Below are positions 35,865-45,099 of a DNA stretch of 64,000 nucleotides, piece after piece. The stretch comes from Lycium barbarum (lineage: Eukaryota > Streptophyta > Magnoliopsida > Solanales > Solanaceae). Under the pieces are notes generated by a model. That model had not been told where the DNA came from. It saw only the letters and a list, made by a program, of their open reading frames with translations, and ran no database searches. Position 1 is the first letter of the stretch; every line of letters begins with the position of its first letter. The position numbers and the translations under genes were made by a program. The stretch covers positions 46,724,938-46,788,937 of the forward strand of contig NC_083337.1 of NCBI RefSeq assembly GCF_019175385.1, in the 5' to 3' direction.

Positions 35865-37173
35865 CTAAGTCATTTCCACTCTATTATTATTTCTCCACAA
35901 TACCTTAATTGAAGTGACATCCTTAGTTCTGAGCCTCCGTACTTGCCTATCTAGTATGGCAATGGGTACTTCTTCATAAGAAAATTTCTCCGTAATTTGG
36001 ACATCATCTACAGGCACGATCCTAGAAGGGTCTCCAACACACTTACGAAGCATTGACACATGAAAAACAAGTTGGACTAACTCTAAATCCGAAGGTAGAT
36101 CTAATTCATAAGGCACTTGGCTTACCTTGCGCATAATTTTGTAAGGCCCAATATACTGGGGGCTAAGCTTTCCCTTCTTGCCGAATCTCATTACACCTTT
36201 CATCGGTGATACTTTCTGGAATACCCAATCGTTAACTTGGAATTCCAAGTCCCGATGACGATTGTCCGTATAAGATTTCTGGCGACTCTGGGCTGTCAAC
36301 AACCGGTCTCGAATAAGCTTGATCTTTTCTACTGCTTGCTGGATTAGTTCTGGGCCTATTAGTTGTGTCTCTCCTACCTCAAACCATCCAATTAGCGATT
36401 TACATTTTCTCCCGTATAGAGCCTCATACGGTGCCATCTGGATACTGGAATGATAATTGTTGTTATATGCAAATTCAATAAGTGGCAAATGATCATCCCA
36501 ATTACCTCCAAAATCTAATACACATGCCCGCAACATATCTTCCAAGGTCTGAATAGTGCGTTCAGCTTGTCCATCACTCTGTGGATGAAATATTGTGCTA
36601 AGTCTCACTTGAGTTCCCAAACCTTCTTGAAAGGACTTCCAGAAATTAGCTATAAATCCTCTATCTGTGATGATGGTTACTGGGACACTATGAAGTCGAA
36701 CTATCTCTTTAATACAGTTTTGCATAATCTTCGGCTGAGTATGTAGTTTTAACTGGTAGAAAATGAGTTGACTTCGTAAGTCTGTTAACAATTGCCTATA
36801 CGGAGTCATACTTATGCTGAGAACGAGGCAAGCCTACGGTAAAATCCATATTGATCACTTCCATAGCTTGCAACAATCCTCCTGGCTTTTGATGCTCAAT
36901 TTTCACTTGTTGACAATTTGGACACTGAGCTACAAACTTTGCTATATCTTTCTTCATTCTGTCCCACCAATACATTAACTTGAGATCATTGTACATTTTT
37001 GTCGCCCCTGGATGAATGGAATAACGGGAATAATGGGCTTCGTTTAGAATCTGGTGGCGTAATCCTGCAATATCCGGGACACATAGCCTGCTTCGATACC
37101 TGAGAACTCCATCTGCAGAAATCTCAAATGGTGACTTCTCTTTCTGCGGAAATGTATCTTTGTAATAATTCAA
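35865..37173 (-). pseudogene. Element E integrase with C-terminal chromodomain-like part
   Basis: Minus strand, two overlapping frames. The N-terminal zinc-binding region shows HQILNEAHYSRYSIHPGATK and CPNCQQVKIEHQKPGGLL. The core starts NMDFTVGLPRSQHKYDS (first Asp). The second part holds ITDRGFIANFWKSFQEGLGT (second Asp) and STIFHPQSDGQAERTIQTLE (Glu), then LYGRKCKSLIGWFEVGE, SPQYIGPYKIMRKVSQVPYE and VLWRNNNRVEMT before a stop at the end. A frameshift lies near 36800, and part of the region between the first Asp and the second frame is missing or altered. Confidence 0.85.
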
Positions 37174-37399
37174 TTTGGGGTCTTCATATTAGCGCTTTTT
37201 CACCTCCACTACTAAGGATGAAGCAGTTGGGTTATGAGCAGCAACTCCAGCATTGCCTGAGTCCATTAAGAGAACTCCTAGGCTAGCTAGCTATTGAAGT
37301 TCACGAGCTAATTCCCCTTTCTCTAGCTGAACGTCACATAGACTGCCCATGGATTTACGGTTAAGAGCATCAGCCACCACATTCGCCTTTCCGGGATGA

Positions 37400-38832
37400 T
37401 ATAAGATACTTACATCATAGTCTTTCAATAGCTCTAACTACCGCCTCTGCCGTAGATTTAACTTCTTTGCTTGAAAATATACTAGATATTCTTGTGATCT
37501 GTATAAATATCAACATGAACACCATACAATTAATGTCTCCACATAGGGCATGAATAACCGTAGCTAGTTCAAGATCATGGGTCGGATAGTTTTTCTCGTG
37601 TTTCCACAACTGCCTGGAGGCATAAGCAATGATTTTACCGTGCTGCATTAATACACAGCCAACCCAACACCGGAGGCATCACAATAAACAACATAGCCTT
37701 CTGATCCTTATGGAAGTGTCAGGACTGGGGTGCAAGCCAATCTATCTTTCAATTCCTGGAAACTGCGCTCACAAGCATCGATCCATTAAAATTTTGCTGA
37801 TTTCTGAGTTAGCTTTGTCAATGGTACATAAATAGAAGAAAATACTTCTACAAATCTTTTGTAATATCTTGCCAATCCCAGAAAGCTACGGACCTCTATA
37901 GATGTTGTAGGCCTTGGCCAAGTCTTCACAGCCTCAATTTTCAGAGTATCTACCCGAATGCCATCAGCTGAGACGATATGGCCCAGAAAGTTACAGAATT
38001 CAACCAGAACTCACATTTTGAAAACTTGGCATATAATTCTCGAGTCCGAAGGTTTCCAAGGACAGTACGTAAATGATCTGCATGCTCTGATTCTGATCGA
38101 GAGTATGCCAGAATGTCATCAATGAACACTATTACGAATAGATCTAAGAAAGTCCTGAACACATTATTCATCAAATTCATAAATACTGCTGGGGCATTAG
38201 TCAATCCAAACGACATTACTCGAAATTCGTAATGACCATATCTTGTTTTGAAAGCCATTTTCGGAATGTCTTCTTCTCTAAAATCTCGCCTGATGATATC
38301 CTGACCTTAAATCTATCTTCGAAAACCACTTGGCACCCTGCAACTGATCAAAAAAATCATCGATCCTGGGAAGCAGATATTTATTCTTTATTGTCACTTT
38401 GTTCAACTGCCTATAGTCGATGCACATTCGCAAGGAACCATCCTTCTTTCTCACGAACAATACAAGTGCTCCCCATGGCGATGAACTGGGCCTAATAAAT
38501 CCCCTTTCGAGCAAATCCTTCAGTTGTGCTTTCAGCTCTTTCAATTCTGCAGAAGCCATTCTGTAAGGAGGAATAGATATAGGTTTGATATCTGGCAGCA
38601 CATCGACAGTAAAATCAATCTCCCGTTCCGGTGGAAGACCTGGAAGCTCATCTGAAAACACATCTGAAAACGCATTTACTACCGAAACGGATTGAAGAGT
38701 TGGCGGTTTTGCTTCGGTGTCATGAACCCAGACTAAATGATAAATATAGCCCCTAGTAATCATCTTTCTCGCTTTGAGATAGGAAATAAACCTACCTCTT
38801 GGGGATGCTGTGTTACCTTTCCATTTAAACAC
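37400..38832 (-). pseudogene. Element E reverse transcriptase and RNase H, decayed
   Basis: Minus strand. RT begins near 38750 with [18 protein letters not shown], then [33 protein letters not shown], a frameshift near 38270, [20 protein letters not shown] and [11 protein letters not shown]. The catalytic box is FIDDILAYS, with both Asp present. Connection and RNase H follow with stops; [20 protein letters not shown] with [10 protein letters not shown] (37560-37640) marks RNase H. Sequence between 37650 and 37950 is pol but badly broken. Confidence 0.85.
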
Positions 38833-39128
38833 TGGTTCTCCCGGAAATTGGAATTAAACAATTTTTGTTCTACAATCCTCATTGGCATAACAGGAAGCCA
38901 GCCAATCCATGCCCATGATTACATCGAAATCTAACATTTTCAGCTCGGTCAAATCAGCTACCGTATGACGATCACACACCACAACCACACAGTTTCTATA
39001 TACTCGTCTAGCTGTTATCGGGTCACCAACAGGAGTAAACACCTCAAAAGGTTTGATTGGCTAGGGTTTCACCCTAATACGATCAGCAATGTAAGGAGTA
39101 ATATATGACAAAGTAGAGCCCGAATCAA
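38833..39128 (-). pseudogene. Element E aspartic protease
   Basis: Minus strand. ALIDSGSTLSYITPYIADRI carries the DSGS active site near 39105-39118. A stop follows RVKP, then FEVFTPVGDPITARRVYRNC and MLDFDVIMGMDWLASCYA, the typical C-terminal protease sequence of plant Ty3/gypsy. One in-frame stop and a frameshift toward RT. Confidence 0.8.
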
Positions 39129-39594
39129 TCAATGCATAAACATCATGGGAGGATACTGATAATAGACCTGTGACAATGTCAGGGGAGGACTCAAGATCCT
39201 ATCGCCCGGCCAATGCATAAATATAGGGTTGTGAGCACTTGAACTGGATGCTCCCCCTCTGCCCCTACCACGACCTGGTGGTGCTTGTGAGCCTTGCCCC
39301 ATAGGGCACACAGTCGAAGAAGAGCCGGCTACTGATCTTGTGGGCTGGGTCCCACCTCTACCACTCAACGATGGACAATCACACATCTTATGCCCAGTCT
39401 GACCGCAGACATAACAAGAATCTGAGCCTCGGCGACAATGCCCCACATGTAATCTGCCGCACTGGCTGCATCGTGGTACAGGTGGTCTCCTCTGACTAAA
39501 ATCGCCTCCAAACTGGGAACCTGGAACTCTCGAGCTCTGACCCGATCCAGAATAAATAGGGCAGTTAAATCTCTTGCCCGCAAATCGAGGAGGT
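39129..39594 (-). pseudogene. Element E gag, C-terminal part with zinc knuckle
   Basis: Minus strand. CYVCGQTGHKMCDC is a CX2CX4HX4C knuckle, followed by a Gly/Arg-rich tail (PPGRGRGRGGAS). Upstream the frame is shifted. Element G is inserted at 39600, separating it from the gag N-terminus at 48053-49033. Confidence 0.8.
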
Positions 39595-41877
39595 GTACTT
39601 GTTGTATCCCGTATTTTTGAACGTCAGATTATTTGCTGAGATGGGACCCACACATCGAGATTTTTTAGGGACATCTGAAAATTCATATGAATCACATATG
39701 AGAAGTTAAACACAACTCAAGAAGGACCCTTGGGCCAAATCAAAGTGGAAGTCCTCCAAACGAATATTTTAAGAAAACGTTTTCGGGTGATCTGACTTCA
39801 AGGGGCAAAAACGGTATTATAAGTTTGGAATTTGGAACAGTACCAAGAACTAGAAGTTGTAGATAATTGAATTAGCGTTCCAACCATAGGTCGTGGGTCC
39901 CCAGGTGACGTCGGTACAAGGAGATATGAACGTTTTAAGGTCGAAAGGTCAGTGGGCTAGGCCCAACTCGGGACCAAACCGAGTTGGCCCAAAAAAAATA
40001 AAAAAAAAATAATAAGGCCCAAATTTGTGAGGCCCAACCGGCCATGGTTATGGCCCAAGCCCATATTACATAAAATTTGGTCAATAAATAAGATGACTAA
40101 GTCATCTTTATCACACAACCTCTAGAATATTCAAGAAGTTGAAGAACAAGAAAGAGAAGGAGAAAAGTTGAAGGCCATTTCGGCCAAGATAAAATTTCCA
40201 AGGAAAAATTGATAAAAATTCTTCAAAAATCATTTTCTACCAAGTAAAGGGTGATTAACAAGGTGGAGTTGTTGTTGGAGCAAGAAAAATTCAAAATCAT
40301 ATAAATTGTCAAGTTGTAGTCAAGTGAGAAGTTGAAGAAGAAAGGTGAGTTTTGATCTTGTTTTATGTGTTATATATGGTTTATATGTGTTGTAGTATGC
40401 TAAAATGGATGAAATTCATGAAGGAGAGAAATATAGTACATGGCCGTGTGTATGTATATATGTGTAGGAGTCATGCTTCAATTATTTTAATTAGTGTTTG
40501 GTTGTTATTGTTGTGAATGATATGTGGAAAATGGAAGTTGAATGAATTTTGAGAAGTTGTAGTGTGTATGTTGGTGTTGGCCGTGTGGTTATGGTGAAAA
40601 AATGGAAGAGAATGAGTTAATTTTATTTAGTATGATGTTGTTGGAATATAGATTATGAGGTTGTTATTGTTTTCATTAAAGTTAGAAAGTTTTTGGAAGA
40701 AGTAGTAAGTTGATTGAATATGGAAGTTGTTAGTATTGTTGTTGTTGGAATTGTGGTTGATATTTTGGCCGGGTTTGAATTCCCGGGATTTTTGTTGATT
40801 GAAATTAGCCAAGTTGAACTTGGTGGGATGAAGTATTTATAGGGGAAGTGCTGCCGAAATTTCGGTAGCCAAATGTTTCCTTAAGAAATCAACTCTAAGT
40901 ACCCTAATAAGAGTTTTGGTAAACATGACCAATTTGCAGATTTTGACGAGATTGCGACGTGAATTTGGAATAGCAAAAGGAGCGGAAAGAGGTATGTAAG
41001 GCTTCACTCTTCTTTCTATGGCATGTCTTAGATGTAATAAGTCGGGTACGAGCCTCGGGGACAACCCTAGCCCCCGGAATCCGCACCTAAAGGTTTCCAC
41101 TTTTTGTTCAATAGAATTGAACTAGAAAGTGTGCAAATGATGGAAAGACCTCTTAAACCCTTAGAACTTGCATAAGTTGGACCCGATTACCCTAGGTCTC
41201 TCACAAGTAATGACATGACACGTAATATATATAAATCATATACGTCATCCCATCCGGCCCGAGGTGGGCCCGTTACTCTCGGATTATTCCTTACAGTCTT
41301 GCTTGACTTACTTGAAGTGAATCCAAAGGGAACCTTTGATCCCGATTTCGATACCAAATGATAAATACTATGACTCCTCTAACGAGGGCACTTCCATGAC
41401 GATAATGATAACAATGATGTTAGATAAGAGAATATGCCTATGATACGTACTACCGGAACGACTCTATGACTAAGATGACTAAGCTAAGTATCTTATGTAA
41501 ACATGAAAATGATAAACTAATTTTTGAATCTTATTTATATTTCCTAGCTATGACTTTATTTTCTAAAAGATTTCAAAGTCTATGAACTGTCATCTATGAT
41601 GCCCCGATTTCATTCTACGTTTACTTTAATATTATTCCCCGTTGGTAGTCTCACCTTAAAATACTCGTTCCTTCAAGGTGAGACAAAGCGATCACGAGTA
41701 TTCTATAATATAATTGGAGGTCACCGACCTTACGTCACTCCGATGACTACATGATTCTTCTTTGGGCTTTCCTGCGTGCCTATGAGACATATGTATATAG
41801 GATACGTAAATGCATATAAGACATGTAAATGTATGTAAGATATGTGTATATATTTTTTTAAAACATGCACATGACGA

Positions 41878-42035
41878 AAGAGCTAGAGCGCTATAGACGC
41901 GGATGTACCTACACGACACACGTATATGTATATGATAAAAGAGCTAGAGCGCTATAGACGCTGATATATGTACATGATATATGCATGTGTATACGGGGAA
42001 AATGGAGGTAAGGGCAGAGCGTTATGAACGCATAT
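41878..42035 (+). repeat. Short tandem duplication in the G LTR
   Basis: GAGCTAGAGCGCTATAGACG occurs twice about 65 bp apart, and a third relaxed version (AGAGCGTTATGAACGC) follows. The right LTR has the same arrangement at about 47383-47540. Confidence 0.7.
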
Positions 42036-42329
42036 CCACCTGATCAGTTGGCATTACATGATATGATATCGTCCCGGATGCGGGATGCCCGGACGCGGGA
42101 TGTGTATATTTATGGTTAAATGGATCGGCTGCCGACACCTCGGCAATATGAGATGTCCTATTTTATATGTATATGTATATGAACAAGGAAAGATTCTTAA
42201 AGGAAAGTTAAGTACGCATAGCACCTACGAAGGGTATATATATATATACAGGTTATGTTTCTATCCCAGGACATGTGTTGTAACTCTCTTATGTCATTAT
42301 ACATGATTCATATTTTCTGTATATTACTA

Positions 42330-42406
42330 TTCATGCCTTACATACTCGGTACACTATTCGTACTGACGTCCCTTCTTGTGGACGCTGCGTTTCATGCCGC
42401 GCAGGT
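42330..42406 (+). other. Twin-hairpin LTR module (element G, left LTR only)
   Basis: CTCGGTAC...CGTACTGA and CGTCCC...GGACG hairpins, then TGCGTTTCATGCCGCGCAGG. The right LTR has lost this module by deletion. Confidence 0.7.
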
Positions 42407-42810
42407 CAGCAGACAGGCGGATTTGATCCTTAGAAGCTCTACCAGCAGTGTTGACAGTGCTCCAGTTATTCCGGAGCCTCACTTCCTTGGTACTATTTTG
42501 TGTATATATATTCGGGCATGGCAGTACTCAGCCCTTTCTATGTATAAGTGTACTACGTCTAGAGGCTCGTAGACAGTTATGTACAGTCAGTTAAGTACAG
42601 TTAGATATATGGTGTTTTGGCATGTTAATGTTGATGTATAAGTGATAACGAAGTTTATTAGTCTATGTTCAGAATGACGCCGCTAATGTTAATGTTAAAA
42701 AAAATGGCTTTGTTTACATGGCTTGCTAAGAGGTAAAGGTAAAACGATAGACAAGGGGTGCTCGGTACAAGTATCGGGTACTCGTCACGGCCCCTAGACG
42801 GGTCGTGACA

Positions 42811-42828
42811 GAAGTGGTATCAGAGCAG
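42811..42828 (+). promoter_or_regulatory. Element G primer binding site (initiator-Met type)
   Basis: GAAGTGGTATCAGAGCAG directly after the LTR. Confidence 0.9.
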
Positions 42829-42870
42829 TTCGGTCCTAGGAGTTTGTCTACGAGCCGTGTCCAGTGGAGT

Positions 42871-42910
42871 CTTGTTTATGGGTGTGTTGCGCGCCACACT
42901 TATAAACAGG
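42871..42910 (+). promoter_or_regulatory. Element G leader stem-loop, candidate RNA dimerization site
   Basis: 40-nt stem-loop 60 nt after the LTR. Outer stem CTTGTTTAT/ATAAACAGG, inner stem GTGTG/CACAC, 8-nt loop UUGCGCGC ending in the perfect palindrome GCGCGC. Confidence 0.75.
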
Positions 42911-43012
42911 AGGCTACCAGGCATTTAGGAAATGTGACCTTCTTTGCATTCTGAAATCGTGCGATAGAGCTAAGTTGCCAGGCTTCCATATTCCTTTTCC
43001 TAAACCTGTGTT

Positions 43013-44362
43013 ATGGTTTCAGTAATGCCGCCGAAGAAAAAGGCTACGATGGCCGAGAAAGCCAAGGGGGTGGCGGCCAGCAGAGTTGAACGGGAGCTGG
43101 AAGAAGAAGAATCTCATAATGAGGCTCCCCCTCAGACTGTTCCTGCTCCCCCTGCACCAGCAGAGCAGGAAAGAGTTCCAGCTCCAGCCCCCGCACCTCC
43201 AGTTCCACCGCCAGCAGTTCCGGGCCAGCAGATGGCAGAGGCCATCCAGTTATTAACCCAGCTCGTTGCCGCACAGGCTCAACGGCAAGATGTAGACCTG
43301 GGAGGCAGAGCGGTAAGTGCAAGGGCCCGCGACTTTATCACGCTGAAGCCTCCAGAGTTTTATGGATCAAAACCAGAGGAGGACCCGCAGAGTTTTATAG
43401 ATGAGATGCTGAGGACTCTGGGGATCATACATGCTTCAGATACAGAGTCCGTAGAGTTGGCTTCATACAGGCTGCGGGATGTGGCAGTTCTGTGGTACAG
43501 TAGCTGGATATCATCGAGGGGAGCAAATGCACCCCCTCCGGTTTGGCAGGAGTTCACTGAGGCGTTCCTGCGACCGCCAGAGGTTCGACGGGCTCGAGCC
43601 GATATGTTCTTGAACCTGAGACAGGGAAATATGAGCGTTCGAGAATACAGCCTCTGTTTTAATTCATTAGCCAGGTATGCCCCAGCCATGATAGAGGATA
43701 AGGGAGATCATGTACACCGATTTGTGAGTGGGCTAGGGCCACATTTGGTTAAGGAATATTTGACAGCTTCACTCCAGGACGGGATGACTATTACTCGAAT
43801 CCAGGCCCACGCCCAAAATCTGGAGGAACAATATCAGCCACGGCGAGAGGAGCGTTACCCAGATAGGGGTTCCAGAAAAAGGGGCAGGTTTTCCAGGACT
43901 AGAAGCGAGTATAGAGGGGGACAGGCACAAGAGCTATTCAGGCATTCAGAACAACCGGCGGCCAGTGCACCGCCTCGATTTACGGATAGGGGACTTGACC
44001 GTTCTACTCACTCGCGACCAGATCAGGGTACTAAGGCATCAGGATCCCAGTATAGAGCTGATTCTAGAACGATCATGCCACCCCCGCCACGGTGTGCGCG
44101 ATGTGGTAGACCACATTCTGGAGAGTGTCGCGCAGGTACAGGTGCATGTTATACTTGTGGGCGGGTTGGCCATTTGATGCGTGATTGCCCACTGAGGTAT
44201 GAGGGAGACCAAGCCCAGCCCGTCGGGTCCGCGGTTGGTTCATCGTCGACCGTACGCCCTCTTGGACAGACTTCCCAAGCTCCAGCGGGCCGCGACCGAG
44301 GTAGAGGAGGGACACCTAGTTCAGCTGGTCCTCCGCACCGCCTATATGCATTGACAGGATGA
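43013..44362 (+). CDS. Gag polyprotein of element G, intact (449 aa)
   Basis: Structural capsid/nucleocapsid protein of a Ty3/gypsy element, expected to form cytoplasmic particles that package RNA. Residues 1-30 are basic (MPPKKKATMAEKAKGVAASR). An acidic then Pro/Ala-rich linker follows to about residue 75, then AEAIQLLTQLVAAQAQRQ. The capsid-like core runs from about residue 103 (RARDFITLKPPEFYGSKPEE) through SVELASYRLRDVAVLWYSSW and MSVREYSLCFNSLARYAP to FVSGLGPHLVKEYL near residue 245. An Arg-rich region leads to CARCGRPHSGEC and the zinc knuckle CYTCGRVGHLMRDC (CX2CX4HX4C) at about residues 379-392. It ends YALTG without protease. An in-frame Met four codons downstream is equally possible as the start. 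Intact in an otherwise coding-poor element. Confidence 0.92.
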   Translation: MVSVMPPKKKATMAEKAKGVAASRVERELEEEESHNEAPPQTVPAPPAPAEQERVPAPAPAPPVPPPAVPGQQMAEAIQLLTQLVAAQAQRQDVDLGGRAVSARARDFITLKPPEFYGSKPEEDPQSFIDEMLRTLGIIHASDTESVELASYRLRDVAVLWYSSWISSRGANAPPPVWQEFTEAFLRPPEVRRARADMFLNLRQGNMSVREYSLCFNSLARYAPAMIEDKGDHVHRFVSGLGPHLVKEYLTASLQDGMTITRIQAHAQNLEEQYQPRREERYPDRGSRKRGRFSRTRSEYRGGQAQELFRHSEQPAASAPPRFTDRGLDRSTHSRPDQGTKASGSQYRADSRTIMPPPPRCARCGRPHSGECRAGTGACYTCGRVGHLMRDCPLRYEGDQAQPVGSAVGSSSTVRPLGQTSQAPAGRDRGRGGTPSSAGPPHRLYALTG

Positions 44363-44670
44363 CAGGACCCTGCGCCTTTCGCAGACGTGGCCACAGGTAC
44401 TTTTTCGGCACCTTCTATGATGTGTATGTTAATAGATTCGGATTCTATCCTATCCTACGTTGCCTTTATATTGCTGATCATATTAAGAATTCAGAAATTA
44501 GGACGAAAGGTAGCCATACGCACAGGTAAACAGACGAATACTAGAGATTGCGGAGGTTAGAACCGTAAATAAAAGAAGAGATGTGTTACGCGGCGTTTCG
44601 AAAACTGCTAAGACCCCAACTCGTTCCATAATATGTGATATAAGTAGTGCGAGGGAGTGGGGGCGAAAAT

Positions 44671-44759
44671 ACTAACGCTAAGACGCTGAAATGCACTAAA
44701 GTTTCAAGGTTAAGCGTGCTAGGGTGAGAGTAATTTCATGATGGGTGACCCCCTGGGAA
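44671..44759 (+). other. 5S-rRNA-derived segment in element G
   Basis: GTTAAGCGTGCT, 19 nt (including GAGAGTAAT, close to the 5S intermediate element) and GATGGGTGACC, then CCCTGGGAA. It lies about 300 bp after the gag stop. Confidence 0.82.
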
Positions 44760-45050
44760 ATATGCTGAAATTTTCACAAATGTGGGAACAAGAGCCGAAT
44801 GTGAAGCTAGGTAGTCCAATGTAAATTCGAGTGTGTGGAGTGGTTACAAACCCTATAAAAGTCATGTAGGCTGAGACGGACAAGACTAACGGAAGAGGAG
44901 AAAGCGTGACAGAAAGGGGACTTATTAACGTAGGGCCAATGTTCAGAGCTTACTCAATGGACTTACGACATAAAAGCGACCTAAGCGACATGTGAGATGT
45001 CTACGAAGGAGACCTCCCCGAAGTATTATGATACACTATGAGGCCAGTTT
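44760..45050 (+). other. Element G 3' non-coding region
   Basis: No coding similarity seen between the 5S-derived segment and the hairpin next to the polypurine tract. Confidence 0.6.
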
Positions 45051-45099
45051 AACATTCGAGGATGAATGTTCTAAAGGGGGGGGGGGGGGGGGGGGAGAA
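45051..45099 (+). promoter_or_regulatory. Element G polypurine tract and adjoining hairpin
   Basis: AACATTC-GAGGAT-GAATGTT (45051-45070), then AAA, a G run of about 20 and GAGAA up to the 3' LTR. Confidence 0.85.

Larger units (their letters stand above)
39600..42810 (+). repeat. Element G 5' LTR (3211 bp)
   Basis: TGTTGTATCCCG to GGGTCGTGACA. Contains the GAAGTGCTGCCGAAATTTCGG motif (40844-40864), a short tandem duplication with AGAGCTAGAGCGCTATAGACGC words (about 41878-41965) and the twin-hairpin module (42330-42406). Non-coding. Confidence 0.93.

Noticed and set aside
43044..44394. Antisense open frames over the G gag
   Set aside because: Shadows of the gag coding frame in GC-rich sequence.
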